NCBI GenBank assembly: GCA_009599575.1 | Contig: VWND01000010.1 | Coordinates: forward strand, 702,501 to 766,500 | From: Blumeriella jaapii | Taxonomy: Eukaryota > Ascomycota > Leotiomycetes > Helotiales > Drepanopezizaceae | Direction of reading: 5' to 3' | DNA length: 64,000 nt | Shown: piece after piece, positions 1 to 10,520 of the stretch | How the letters are laid out: every line of letters begins with the position of its first letter | Position numbering within the stretch: position 1 is the stretch's first letter | Notes under the pieces: generated by a model | Told to the model about the DNA's origin: nothing | Database searches by the model: none | Seen by the model: only the letters and a program-made list of their open reading frames with translations | Made by a program: the position numbers and the translations under genes

Positions 1-383
1 CGATTTTAAATCTAGGAATTTGGCCAGATGATTTATATTTGCGATAAATATGATTTTGTTTTTTTATAATTGATAATTATTAGCGCTTTTCAGTTTTATA
101 GCTTTAGAAAAATTTATAAAAATTATAGCTATTTTGCGCGGGCGCGCAAATTCGAAGGATTGTTTTGGTAAAAAAAAAGATAATCCTTCAGATAAAAAAG
201 GGTTTTCGGAAAAATCTTTTTTAGGGTTTTGATCGTAATTTAGCTTAAGGTTTTGTGATTTTTGAAAGGGGGAATTCGGTGTTTGTGATTTTCGAATATT
301 TAAATAATTAACGTCGATTTCCGAAAGTGTAAAAAATTTGCTATTCGAGTTTTTTTTTTTTTTTTAAATGCGATCGAAGGAAT

Positions 384-731
384 TTAAAGCGTTTTTGGAT
401 GGGATAAAAAAAGGTTGTTTTTTTTTTCGTTAATATCGAAGTTTTTTGCTGATATGTTTGGCTTTGCTCGCATCGAACTATTTAATTGAAATCGCAGATC
501 GGAAAGTAAAAAAGGGAATAATTTAGGAAAGATTACAAAAGCAGCAGCAGAAGTAGATGAAGGTCCGGCAGAATTGGTTTTTGCTATTTTATTTGACTTT
601 TTTGCTATCGTTTTTTTAAGTAAGATTAAAATAGTATTCGCTTTGATTGCAGCTTTTCTAAGAAATAAAGCTTTTTTATTAGCTGCACTTGCAGTTTTAG
701 CAGCAAAGCGCTTTTTAGCGTTGCCTGCCAT
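384..731 (-). pseudogene. N-terminal gag-like fragment of element E'
   Basis: A 115-codon frame opening with ATG at 731, about 100 bp downstream of the LTR and primer-binding site of element E'. The start MAGNAKKRFAAKTASAANKK is strongly basic and alanine-rich, compatible with a Gag N-terminus but matching no domain I recognise. The frame ends at a stop near 384 in very AT-rich sequence, as expected for a RIP-damaged gene. Position is the main evidence for calling it gag. Confidence 0.45.
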
Positions 732-834
732 TTTAACGGTTTCCGATGTGATTGTTCGCGCCGAAGGTTCGATTATTTTTTACGCGTATGCGCTGAAATC
801 GGAATATCGAAGATGAGTGTAACAAACTTGTTGC

Positions 835-847
835 CGGGGCTTATAAT
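835..847 (-). other. Putative primer-binding site of element E'
   Basis: On the minus strand TTATAAGCCCCGG follows the LTR end after two bases. The same 13-mer follows the LTR of copia F at 58597-58609. If TpA here was TpG before RIP, the ancestral TTATGAGCCC would pair with a Met-tRNA half cleaved in the anticodon loop, the primer type known for Drosophila copia and yeast Ty5. The tRNA identity is inference. Confidence 0.5.
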
Positions 848-848
848 T

Positions 849-1031
849 TATTACTAGTATTTTGACTAGTTAGTAGGCAGAGAGAGCAATAAGTGCATAC
901 GATAGGGTTGGTTGATTTGTGGTAGTATTCTAGGTATGGTGTGCGCCCTTATGGGGCGTGCACGGTACTCGGGAACTAGTTGTCTTGGCAACCAGTCATG
1001 TGAGCAACACGTGACACTTAATCTAGCAACA
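849..1031 (-). repeat. 5' LTR of element E' (183 bp)
   Basis: Read on the minus strand it begins TGTTGCTAG and ends CTAGTAATA, which is an imperfect inverted terminus (CTAGCAACA expected; both differences are C to T). It matches 17623-17798 closely and in the same orientation, including the block GTGCGCCCTTATGGGGCG and the ACACGTGACAC stretch. It marks the abrupt left boundary between AT-rich sequence and the genic island. No matching TSD can be assigned because the other end of the element is outside the window. Confidence 0.8.
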
Positions 1032-1900
1032 TATATATATATATAAATGTTTATATACATATATGATTATACATATATATGAAGAAGTCAATTGATTATA
1101 GCTTTATAAGTACCTACCCACCAACCTACCTACCAACCAACCCTACCAACCTACCTAGGTACCAACCTACTTACCTACCTACCTACCTACCTACCTACCT
1201 ACCTACCTACCAACCAACCTACCTACCTACCTACCCTACCTACCTATACCTACCAACCAACCTACCAACCAACCTACCTACCTACCTACCTACTTATACC
1301 TACCCACCAACCAACCTACCTACCTCCCTACCAACCTACCTACCTACCTACCTACCTACCTACCTACCTACCTACCTACCTACTACTTACCTAGCGACCT
1401 ACTGCACATAGCAAGAAAGCAGAAAGAAAGAAAGAAAGAAACAAAGCAGAAAAGAAGCGCGTTCTTCAAAACAGACAAGACAAGAGAAGACAAGACAAGA
1501 CAAATCCGTTTATTCGTCCATTCGTTCGTTTATTCGTTCGTTCGTTCATTCGTTCATTCGTTCGTTCGTTCGTCAGTCAGTCATAGACCTCCCAGCTCCC
1601 CGCCAAACCCAAGAGCGGAAAAATCCATGTCAAGCACGGAAGAGGAGGAGGAGGGAGGAAGAGGAGGAGGAGGAGGAGGAGGAGGAGGAGGAGGAGGAGG
1701 AGGAAAGAGGAGAAGAGGAGGAGGAGGAGGAGGAGGAGGAGGAAGAGGAGGAGGAGGAAAGCCAGCAAAAGGGGCCATGTGAAGTGCTGTAATAACAGCA
1801 GGGCATACATACATACATAGTGTGGTGTGGTATAGCGTGGGACTGTGTAGGTAGGTAGGTAGCATAGGTAAGGTAGAAGAACATATCTTTCGGTCTTTCT
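1032..1900. repeat. Cluster of microsatellites
   Basis: A run of unrelated simple repeats: (AT)n around 1032-1078; a CCTA/CCAA tetranucleotide array at about 1108-1395; GAAA and ACAAG repeats at 1418-1502; a TTCG/TTCA array at 1507-1580; a GGA array at about 1638-1760; CATA at 1804-1820 and GTAG at 1848-1862. Open frames across it (poly Leu-Pro-Thr-Tyr, poly-Pro, poly-Ser) are products of the repeats, not genes. Together with 1901-2242, where nothing else is visible, it separates the E' LTR from the opi1-like gene. Confidence 0.9.
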
Positions 1901-2242
1901 GCCTGCCTTCTTTCTAGGAACCGACCGACTGCTCCCGCTCCTCCGACTCCACGCAATTCGACCCTCGCAAGAACGCCTTGCTTGATCCTGACTACCTTAA
2001 GTACCCAGCGGAGATGCTAACTGACGGCCAGATTAAAGATCCATGTATATCATCTCATTTCGTGACATCCCATCCCACCCCATCCCGTGCCATCCAGACT
2101 CCAAGACCTGATCCTACCCTACGCCACGCACGCGCGCGCGCTCTAGCCACCAAACGTTCAGACATACGAAGCAAGAGAAAAAGTGGTCGGCCAACAACAC
2201 ATATCCACAGCCAGACAGCCAGACAGCCAGCACGAGGACGTC

Positions 2243-4037
2243 TCACCCCGTCTTGACATCGGAGACTTCCCTCGTGCAGCCGTTCGAGTGCCCGTTGACC
2301 CGCAGGGGCGGGTATGCCGCAGCCGCCGCAGCAGGCGTCTTCTCCGCAGGCAAGAGCTGGCTTTCCGCACGCGTCGACGGCTCCCGCTCGGCATCCTCCC
2401 GTCTCGAGCGACCAAGACGCTCACACCACTCCTCCGCGCTGGCGATCGTGCCGTCCAGCACCCCAGACACCTGGGCCATCATGTCGAGGCCCTCCTTCGC
2501 CAGCAGCAGGACGCGGTTGGCGCCCTTCGTGACCCCCATCTCGGCGTTGCGCGCGCCCTCGACGGTGCGCGAGCTGGCGAGCCGGAAGCGCTGCGGGAGG
2601 GAGGTGAGGTGGCGGCGCACGAGCTCCCGCGCGTTCTCGGGCAGGGCACCACCGGCGTACTTGGAGACGATGTCCACGACTTCCTTCAGCGTCTTCAGGA
2701 CGTCCTTCTTCAGCGCGACGATCCTGGCATTGAGCGCGGAGCGATCCGCGTCGCTCCGGACGATCAGCTGGCCGGGCCTCTCGCCGCCTTCGATGCTGCC
2801 GGAGGTACTGCCTCGCGGCCCGTCGTCGTACTGCTCTAACACGCTCTTGAGGGCGAGGATGACCTTGCCGATGTGCTCGTTCGCCCAGCGCAACCAGCCG
2901 AGGCAGTATTTCAGGCTGCGGAGGGACTCCTCGCTCATGGCGACGCTGAGGCCGCTGGTGGAGAGGACGAGCCGCGACTGCCAGGAACTCCCGGGCGATG
3001 TGGGCTCGTCGCGTGACTGCGTCGGGACCAGCGCGTGGGCCTCGTAGCTGGGGCTGCGGTACTCATCGTAGGCCGGTAGGCTCTCTACCATAGAGCCCTG
3101 GCTCGGTCTGCGTTGCCGGTGTTGCAGGTCCTGCCGGTGGACGGGGTACGGGTCGTGCGGGATGCTGCGGTCCATGTCTCCATCTTCCGAGGCGACCTTG
3201 CGCCGTTTGTTGGAGCCTTCGGCCCCATGCTCGGTGTCGGAGGGTTGGTCGTGGCCTGGTCTTCGCCCGCCGAGAAACCAGCGGACTCCTCCCTCGACGC
3301 CCGTGATGCGGCCAACGGAGCCGACCGTGTTGACGACGGGCGTAAACCTCCTTTCCACGTACTCGGCGCTCGATTTGAAGCGCGGGCTGTAGTTCTTGGA
3401 GGCCGAGTAGGCGGAGAGAGAGCCGCCAATGGCGGTGCCGAGGAGAGGGTGGGAGGTGGTGAGGAGCGACAGGAGGGGTTCCGGTTGTGCCCCTTCGGCA
3501 GGAAAGGGTCGGGGCGAGGATGAAGGCAGCGACCCATCGTGTTGCGGCGGAGATCCAATGAAGTCTGTATCTGCATGTCAGTCGCACATCGTGAGATTCG
3601 CTCGCGTTGTACGTACCCGCTCGGAGGTCTCCCAGCGCTTCAGCCGCCAGTCGCACGTCCGGATCGTCGATGGACAGCACACTCCCGCCCCGTCTCCCCC
3701 GACTCTCGGGCGTCTCGAGGTCCATGGCCCTCGGCGAATCCACGCCCACGGCCCTCTGTGTCTTCGGCGCCAGGGCGGCGGGTCCTGGCTGGTAGTAGGC
3801 GGTCAGTGGGTTCGAGGAGGGCCAGGACTGGTGCTCGTCTGCGCGGCATCGCGGTTCTGCTGACGCCGGCGGCACCGGCAACAACGGCGGCAGAGTCCGG
3901 CCATGATGGAAGAGCGGCGGGTCGGCGGTGGGCACGGCGGGAAAGGCCAGAGACTGCGGATCGTGGGATTGAGCGTAGGTCGGCGGAGGAGGAAGAGGCT
4001 GCTGCTCGCGTTGCGTTTGCGTTCGATCCTGCTCCAT
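2243..4037 (-). CDS. opi1: Opi1-family transcriptional repressor
   Basis: Two exons, 4037-3617 and 3564-2243, give 580 residues. The intron (3616-3565, 52 nt) has GTACGT donor, CTGAC branch and CAG acceptor; splicing yields ALGDLRADFIGSPP, the conserved junction of this family. Family landmarks follow: PLLSLLTTSHPLLGTAIGG, then SSAEYVERRFTPVVNTVGS around residues 205-222, a basic KRRK at 260-263 (possible nuclear signal), and the C-terminal block SLRSLKYCLGWLRWANEHIG at about 354-373. The N-terminus is proline-rich and disordered; a short poly-Ala lies near the C-terminus. In yeast Opi1 represses inositol/choline phospholipid genes in response to phosphatidic acid, and the Neurospora relative is CCG-8. 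Role here is inferred from family. The start at 4037 gives a sensible N-terminus; no better upstream ATG is in frame. Confidence 0.9.
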
Positions 4038-4315
4038 GTCTCCCTCGTTCGAGTAGAGCTATGGCTCCAGACGTGTATCGCAAGGCCCGAGGTATCTTGT
4101 TGGTCCTGTTATGAGGCGAGCGCGCGGCGAGAGAGGCTGATCGTCGAGGGAAGAGGCAGACGAGTGATGATGGTTCGACGACAGCGCATTCGCAGAGACA
4201 CCGATGGTGGTGGCCGTCGCAGCGAGGATGTCTTGCCCGAGCCGTCCAGGGGCCGAGGAAGAAGCGGGATCAGCTCTGGATGTCGCCGTCGTCGTAACGC
4301 GAGTACAGAGGTGTA

Positions 4316-4378
4316 GTTGTCGTGGTCGTCGTGGTCATCGTGGTCGTGGTTGTGGTCGTGGTGGTGGTCGTCGCATCG
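4316..4378. repeat. Imperfect GTGGTC/CGTGGT repeat upstream of opi1
   Basis: A purine/pyrimidine-skewed trinucleotide-like array (GTCGTGGTC units) about 280 bp upstream of the opi1-like start codon, so in its promoter or 5' untranslated region. It would read as poly-Thr on the minus strand, which I regard as artefact. The rest of 4038-4540 shows no gene. Confidence 0.7.
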
Positions 4379-4539
4379 TCAGTCACATGGATGAGCAGAA
4401 GGAAAGCAGAGCGGACCTGACGTGACGGGGCGGAGAGACTTTTCAGGATCACATGCGCGCCGGGCACGACCAATCAAGCGGCCGGGGTGGAAAGGATAAT
4501 ATATCGTAAAGGATAATACATAGTACAAACAGTACAGAA

Positions 4540-4670
4540 CCGTACACTACTGTAAGTAAGTAGGTAATCACAAGTACGGTACGTAAGTAATCACAAGTAC
4601 CGTACGTCAGTAATCACAAATACCGTAAGTCGGTAATCACAAGTACTGTACGGTACAGATACCGTAAGGC
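4540..4670. repeat. Tandem GTAC-rich repeat
   Basis: Four to five imperfect copies of a unit of about 22-26 bp containing GTAAGTAATCACAAGTACCG, rich in the self-complementary tetramer GTAC. It sits between the opi1-like gene and the minisatellite that follows. Confidence 0.75.
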
Positions 4671-4974
4671 ACATGCCTCTAGGGCTCGCGGCCAAGAGAT
4701 AAAGGACTTACAGCATGTACAGTATACAAACATACATACACTACTGTACAGTACAGTACTGTACTCTGTAGGACATCGCCAGCCAAGGCCGCTTGAAGAA
4801 TAAGGACCGTAAGCATGTACCGTAAGCACGTACAGTACTGCACGGGAGAATGGGCACGGGAGAAGGCGATCATGGAGATTTGTGATATGATTTGGCTGGA
4901 GATGAATCATCATGAAGTCGCCGGTGCGGTACAGAGGGACCGGCTTCATATGAAGCCAGCCAGCCATACCGGGA

Positions 4975-5400
4975 CTGTACTGTAGTAAGTACTGTAGTAA
5001 GTACTGTGATATGGACTGTATGTAATAAGTACTGTAGTAAGTACTGTGGTATGGACTGTGGTATGGACTGTGGTATGGATTGTAGTAGGTACTGTGGTAT
5101 GGACTGTGATATGGATTGTAGTAGGTACTGTAGTATAGACTGTGGTATGGATTGTAGTTGGTACTGTAGTATAGACTGTGGTATGGATTGATTGTAGTAG
5201 GTACTGTAGTATAGACTGTGGTATGGACTGTGGTATGGACTTTTGGTGTGGATTGTAGTAAGTACTGTAGTATAGGCTGTGATATGGATTGTAGTAGGTA
5301 CTGTAGTATGGACTGTGGTAAAGACTGTGGTATGGATTGTAGTAGGTACTGTAGTATAGACTGTGGTATGGACTGTGGTATAGACTGTAGATACGAGTTT
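4975..5400. repeat. 12-bp-unit minisatellite
   Basis: About 425 bp of degenerate copies of ATGGACTGTGGT and the related ATGGATTGTAGT and AGGTACTGTAGT, in a mostly 12-bp register with higher-order alternation. Because 12 is a multiple of three, several frames on both strands stay open and give Cys/Met or Tyr/Thr-rich repeats; I do not treat these as genes. A short CAGTC repeat follows at 5423-5443. The flanking 4671-4974 and 5444-5655 show no gene. Confidence 0.9.
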
Positions 5401-5655
5401 CTGTGCCAGGCAAAAAGGTACAGTCCAGTCCAGTCCAGTCCAGTACTGTACATCCTGTACTGTACCAGAGAGCATCTTGCCCTCTCCCACCATGGCTGAT
5501 GACTCTTCGGTCGTAGCAAGAAAAACCAGATAAAAATGACACTGTTGATACTGAGCTGTGGTACTGCAACTGAAGGTGCTTTCCGAATAACAATGCCAGA
5601 TGGATGGCCAGAAGAGGACCTCGACTCTCGTGTCCACCACGGGTATTCTCGGTGT

Positions 5656-5682
5656 GTCTGTCTGTCTGTCTGTCTGTCTGTA
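5656..5682. repeat. (TCTG)n microsatellite
   Basis: Perfect TGTC/TCTG tetranucleotide run within the 5' flank of the AP-1 mu gene. The surrounding 5683-6262 has no supportable gene. Confidence 0.9.
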
Positions 5683-6262
5683 TGGACCCTCTGACGCCGC
5701 CCAAGCAACTGGTTCTTGCGAAATGCTCGGCCAGCTCTTATGGTTCCGCTGTGTATCCGTCTGCGCGCCGCAGTATCACTACATCGTCAATCGAGAGCAC
5801 GGGAGGCACCAGCATAACGCCGGCACCGGTGGTGCTGTTGATGAGTAGCACTGTCTATAGAAGGACGCGGTTGTGGAAGAAGAGAAAGAGAGGAAGAGGG
5901 GAGGGAAGCGAAGATTTTCTGACATGGTGCCCCAAAGGCGCTAGTTGACCAATGTGGACTAGTGTTCCCGAGGAGAGCCCGTCCGCCGGCGGAATAACTT
6001 CGGCCCGGGAGCCCAGTTCGAGCGTCAAGAGTCGCAGTGAAGCTCCAGAAGAAATCACCACGACCCGACTACGTGCTTTGCTACAGTACAGTATACGTGG
6101 GGTCATCGCCATCACAACGAAAACTCCAATTCTCCCACCTCCACCACCTACTGGCCTGCAATCCCACACCACACCGCACAGACAGACCTCGAATGCGCAT
6201 ACAATCAGTTACACCATCAATTTCACATCCACCGCTGCGAATGGTGCAACGACCTTGATCCC

Positions 6263-6325
6263 CCACCACCCTCACCCCTACCCTCACCCTCACCTTCACC
6301 TCACCCTCGCCGCCCTCCACCACAT
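6263..6325. other. C-rich 5' leader of the AP-1 mu gene
   Basis: Runs of CCCTCA/CCCTAC repeats immediately upstream of ATG 6338. It is pyrimidine-rich on the coding strand and G-rich on the other, as is common in strongly expressed fungal promoters or leaders. Confidence 0.5.
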
Positions 6326-6337
6326 CACCACACCACC

Positions 6338-7891
6338 ATGGCTTCCGCCCTGTTCTTCCTCGATCTCAAGGGAAAGGTACCTACTACCTACCTACCTACC
6401 TACCTACCTACCTACCTGCCTCATCTCGGTCCCGTTCAGACTCCTCGAGCCGGCAATGCTGATGTGCCTACCTGCAGACCCTCTTGGCCAGGAACTACAG
6501 AGGAGACATCCCCATGTCCGCCGTCGAGAAGTTCCCCATCCTGCTGAGCGAGGCCGAAGAAGAGAGCTCCTCCGTGCCGCCATGTTTCTCCGACCAAGGC
6601 ATCAATGTATGTCACCTCCTGCCTACTGCCACGTTGAGGTCGCTCCTAACCCTGCCCCTCAGTACCTGTACATCCGTCATAACAACCTCTACCTCCTCGC
6701 CCTGACGAAACGCAACACCAATGCCGCCGAGATCCTCCTCTTCCTCCACAAGGTCGTCGAGGTCTTCACCGAGTACTTCAAAGAGCTCGAGGAAGAATCC
6801 ATACGCGACAACTTTGTCATCATTTACGAGCTGCTGGACGAGATGATGGATTTCGGACATCCGCAGACCACCGAGTCCAAGATCTTGCAAGAGTACATCA
6901 CGCAGGAATCGCACAAGCTGGAAGTCCAGGCCCGGCCGCCGATCGCCGTGACGAACGCCGTCTCCTGGCGATCAGAAGGCATCCGATACCGCAAGAACGA
7001 GGTCTTCCTGGACGTCGTGGAATCCCTTAACCTCCTCGTCTCCTCGAACGGCAACGTGCTGCGCTCCGAGATCCTGGGCGCCATCAAGATGAAGTGCTAT
7101 CTGTCGGGCATGCCCGAATTGCGCTTGGGCTTGAACGATAAAGTCATGTTCGAGACAACGGGCCGGGCGACGAGAGGGAAGGCGATTGAGATGGAAGATG
7201 TCAAGTTCCACCAATGTGTCCGGTTGTCGCGATTCGAGAACGACCGCACCATCTCTTTCATCCCTCCCGACGGGGAATTCGAGCTGATGTCGTACCGTCT
7301 GAACACGCAGGTGAAGCCTTTGATATGGGTGGAGTGTATAGTGGAGTCGCACTCGGGAAGCAGGATTGAGTACATGCTGAAGGCCAAGGCGCAATTCAAG
7401 CGACGGAGTACAGCGAACAACGTCGAGATCACGGTGCCGGTGCCCGAAGATGCGGACTCCCCGAGGTTTCGAACGAACATCGGCAGCGTGCATTACGCGC
7501 CCGAGAAGAGCGCCATCGTCTGGAAGATCAAGCAGTTCGGAGGCAGCAAGGAGTTCTTGATGCGGGCCGAGCTGGGACTCCCAAGCGTGAAAGGTGACGA
7601 CGAGCACGGCGGGGGCATGACGGGTGGCTTTGGAGGGAGCATGGGCGGCATGGGGGGAAAGGGCGCCAAGAGACCGATCAGCGTGAAGTTCGAGATTCCC
7701 TACTTTACGACGAGTGGAATCCAAGTGCGGTATTTGAAGATCATCGAGCCGAAGGTATGCTCATCGCGAACGTGGCAATCAACCCACCTTGCTGACGCGA
7801 TCATTTCTAGTTGCAATATCCATCGCTGCCCTGGGTCCGATACATCACCCAATCCGGCGACATCGCAGTCCGGTTACCGGATGTTAGCTGA
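6338..7891 (+). CDS. apm1: AP-1 clathrin adaptor complex subunit mu
   Basis: Four exons (6338-6376, 6478-6606, 6663-7754, 7811-7891) give 446 residues, normal for AP-1 mu. Introns are GT-AG: the first (100 nt) contains a CTAC microsatellite, the second and third are 56 nt each with CTAAC and CTGAC branch motifs. The N-terminus MASALFFLDLKGKTLLARNY and the longin-like domain (about 1-140, with YLYIRHNNLYLLALTKRN) are diagnostic; the mu-homology domain follows from about residue 165 (AVSWRSEGIRYRKNEVFLDV) and ends VRLPDVS. A Gly/Met-rich loop at about 368-388 precedes KRPISVKFEIPYF; such a loop is variable between species. The product selects tyrosine-based cargo signals at the trans-Golgi/endosome as part of the AP-1 heterotetramer. 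ATG context CCACCATGG is strong. Function is from family knowledge. Confidence 0.95.
6377..6477 (+). other. Intron 1 of apm1 with (CTAC)n microsatellite
   Basis: GT-AG intron starting GTACCTAC; positions about 6380-6418 are CTAC repeats of the same tetranucleotide class as the large array at 1108-1395. Branch candidate GCTGATG lies shortly before the CAG acceptor. Confidence 0.85.
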
Positions 7892-9162
7892 GCGACCACC
7901 AATCACCCGATACCATGGAAATTTTCCGCGAACGAAAATAATTACCCGACGAAATAGATGGATGGGGAGGGCACCAAAAGTCAGTCAGTCAAGTCACGGT
8001 AGGGGCTCGGGGTAGGGGGGGTAACTTTAGACGGGGATTGCATTTCCGGCACAAGTAGGAGTTCCGATCTACGAGCACTTATTACGGGTTGGTAGCTAGC
8101 TACCTCTAGGCTGTGCTGTGCTGTCCAGCGGGTTGCAAAGCACAAGGTTTCTTCGATTCAACAACAAGAGCTACGTTGCCTACGGGACGGCTTTGTTGCT
8201 TTTCTGTTCTACTTCTTGTGTGTTTCTAAGGAGGAACTCTGGCCCGTTTAGCGAAGTTTCTGTTTCCACGACGTTCATGAACAACACTGGTGTTGACTCC
8301 CGTCCCTTTCCTCACGCGAGACACTGCCTCGGTCAGTGCACGTGACATGCATCCTCGCTCTCCGGGCCCCCTTCGCGGTGGATCGGGACTTTTTTTCTTT
8401 CTTGTACGAATCCCGCTTCACTTCCATCGTTTTAACTTCCGCTTCTGCTTTCCAAAGTCTTTTTGCTTCTTTTCTGGTGCGGACCGATGAACTACTTCAT
8501 CCTCGCTGTAAACAAACACTAGTTTTACCAGCAAGGGGAAAGGTGCGAAGTAGAGCTCTCGGTCTAGGTAGCAAAACGTTGCGATGGATATTCGGGTTAC
8601 CTCAGAGGTAGATACAACCGGAGTGGAGGGCTGGAGCGATGGTGCTGGGGGGCTGCCTCTACCCTCCGGGCGGAGGTTTATCGCTGCGAGATGCTCTGGC
8701 GAGCAGACAACAGAATTTCTTCCTCACTTGATGTTTCGAGTGAGATTCGTATAGAGTCTACCCCCAGGCTCAGCGGTTTCTTGGACGCCATACAATGACC
8801 TGGTCTCGAGGTAGAACGGGTCTGTCTCACTACTAAAGGGACACAAGGAGTGCTAACGTTTTTTTTCAAGCGGTGAAACGCCACTCTGGAAATCGAGTAG
8901 CTTCGGCACTCTTCACCCAAGAACCTTAGTCCCGGAAATACTTCGAGAGAAGTACGGACTGACTTCGAAGTTCCGTTTAAATAGCGAAGAGATACTCAAA
9001 CTGACAGCCTGATCACTTTCCGCAGAGTTTGACTCTTCCATAAGACCTAATCACGAGTCGACTGCCGCTGCATTCGACAAATCCAATTTTTACTACTGCC
9101 TTCTGACGGCTCAGGAATCAAAGAAGAAAAAAGAAAAAGGAAAGAAAAAATCCACAACTCAA
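7892..9162. other. Intergenic region, apm1 to membrane-protein gene
   Basis: About 1.27 kb with no supportable coding sequence. Open stretches here lack ATG starts, family resemblance or splice support. It should contain the apm1 terminator and the promoter of the next gene; an A-rich stretch at 9119-9150 lies just upstream of ATG 9163. Confidence 0.6.
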
Positions 9163-10455
9163 ATGTATCCAGAAGCCGCCGCAACAGTATCTGCATCAAG
9201 TCCCGAACCAGGTCGTCAACAGTATGAGGATCGTGGCGGCCATTCCCGCCCTAGAGTCAGAATCAACAGCCAGACCCAACCCATCCCTCTCCTCGCCAAT
9301 CGGGGCTACGTCTCTCCCCCGCCTCTTCATCAAACCCCTCCAACGCCCATATCTCAGTCACCAGCCCAGAAGCCTCCCCTTCCAAACCATCTCCGAGCCT
9401 TTCTTCACATCATCCTCCCTGGAGCCTTCCTAGTTCTCTTCCTCATCACGGCCACCGTCGTCGTGGTCTATACGTTCGGGAATCACGAAGCTACTCCAGC
9501 TGGCTATCTCAAGGTGGTGGGAATCTTGTTTGGGGTGGTGCTTGTGCTACGGTGCATCGGGGCAGCGTGGCTGTCTTTCAGGAAGCAGACGAAGTCAGAC
9601 AGAGAACTGGACGCAGATGTGGAGACACGGCCAAGGTGTGTTGATCCCGAAAGCGGCGGCCAGGCACCGAAACAGAACCGCCGGTGGAGATGGTGGCCTC
9701 GCGCGTGGGCTTGCTGTGGTTCCCGTGGAAAGGAAGACCAGGATGAAAACCGGGGTGATGATGAGCTTGCAAACGCCTGGGAAGCAAAGCACGAGGCCTG
9801 GAGGGACGATTCCGACAGAGCGAGCAGAAATGATAGCCCGCAACCCAAGTACCCAAAGCCAAACGGAGACCTTGAGAAGAAGCAGAAGAAGGCGTGGGAG
9901 GAGCGGGAAAGACAAAGACAGCAGGAGATCAGGGAGGCACGGGAGAATGCACGGAGCTCCCGCATGTGGGCAAGACCGCCGTCTGATATCCCGGAAAGTT
10001 CTCACGAGAAGGACGAGCCAGGCGAGATGCCCGCGCGACCCTTGAGCCAGATCGGTGCGGGGAGGTTCCAGGTCCGGTTTGCGATGATGCCTGACTACGA
10101 CTTGGACTACGACCTCAAGATGCTGTGCGCGGACATCTCGGGAGCTTTACGGAAGCTCGACTTGACCCTGGATGCGAGAGATCATCACCGGGGCGGTGCT
10201 GATCCCATTAAGCAGCGCAGTTTGTCGGTGCCCTTAGAGAGCAGTAAGCCTGATTTCCGCGACTGGCAGTATCCTTCGAAGATTCTGTCGCCGGGTCAAG
10301 GGACTGCGTTAGCTGGTGAGAAATCAAGACAGATCACGTCGGGAGAGATGTCGACATCATCGTCATCCACCGAGACGATGTTAGGGATGCTCCGCTCGGA
10401 AACGAGCAGATCGCTCGAGGGCACCTCACTGGGGACCAGAGGCAGGCGCATGTAA
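9163..10455 (+). CDS. Hypothetical protein with two membrane segments
   Basis: Read without splicing this is 430 residues from ATG 9163 (context CTCAAATGT). Residues 1-78 are Pro/Ser-rich and disordered; about 83-105 and 117-137 are hydrophobic and look like a membrane hairpin; after a Trp/Cys patch (RRWRWWPRAWACCGSRG) there is a long charged, probably helical stretch (EKKQKKAWEERERQRQQEI) and a short acidic region. I recognise no family. The reading may not end at 10455: a GTGAGA donor at 10316 in phase 1 and a TTCCTAG acceptor ending at 10520 would join this frame to the open frame running to 11305, giving 645 residues. If so, 10316-10455 is intronic. Transcript evidence is needed to choose; I am confident only in the N-terminal two thirds. 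Confidence 0.65.
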   Translation: MYPEAAATVSASSPEPGRQQYEDRGGHSRPRVRINSQTQPIPLLANRGYVSPPPLHQTPPTPISQSPAQKPPLPNHLRAFLHIILPGAFLVLFLITATVVVVYTFGNHEATPAGYLKVVGILFGVVLVLRCIGAAWLSFRKQTKSDRELDADVETRPRCVDPESGGQAPKQNRRWRWWPRAWACCGSRGKEDQDENRGDDELANAWEAKHEAWRDDSDRASRNDSPQPKYPKPNGDLEKKQKKAWEERERQRQQEIREARENARSSRMWARPPSDIPESSHEKDEPGEMPARPLSQIGAGRFQVRFAMMPDYDLDYDLKMLCADISGALRKLDLTLDARDHHRGGADPIKQRSLSVPLESSKPDFRDWQYPSKILSPGQGTALAGEKSRQITSGEMSTSSSSTETMLGMLRSETSRSLEGTSLGTRGRRM

Positions 10456-10520
10456 TGAACATACCGACAAACCTTCTGGAGATCGACTTGATCCAAAATG
10501 CCTGTCACGTCTCTTCCTAG

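Larger units (their letters stand above)
1..848 (-). mobile_element. Copia-type retrotransposon E', 5' internal part (leaves window at left)
   Basis: AT-rich sequence with abundant TpA and poly-T runs. Read on the minus strand it starts just inside a 183-bp LTR, passes a primer-binding-like motif at about 835-847, and enters a basic, lysine/alanine-rich open frame beginning at ATG 731. The LTR belongs to the same family as the LTR at 17623-17798, whose adjoining internal sequence encodes a copia-type RNase H, so this is most likely the 5' end of another copy of that copia family. The rest lies outside the window. Strand, LTR identity and AT bias are seen; the copia assignment is inferred from the right-hand relative. 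Confidence 0.7.

Noticed and set aside
1079..1411. Open frame of Leu-Pro-Thr-Tyr repeats
   Set aside because: Entirely explained by a CCTA tetranucleotide microsatellite; other frames and the GGA array likewise give poly-Pro, poly-Ser and poly-Leu.
4614..5708. Long minus-strand frames of up to 364 codons rich in Tyr, Thr and Ser
   Set aside because: They follow the 12-bp minisatellite, which keeps three frames open; composition is repetitive and no domain appears.
6263..6325. CCCTCA/CCCTAC run as an internal telomere repeat
   Set aside because: Units are irregular and do not keep the CCCTAA register; a C-rich promoter or leader is the simpler reading.
5952..8015. Single 687-codon frame covering the AP-1 mu gene
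   Set aside because: It reads through introns and out of frame with exons 1, 2 and 4; the spliced model from ATG 6338 gives an exact full-length adaptin.
8118..8920. Short frames in the apm1 downstream region
   Set aside because: Start at CTG, GTG or TTG, overlap each other on both strands and show no domain or splice support.
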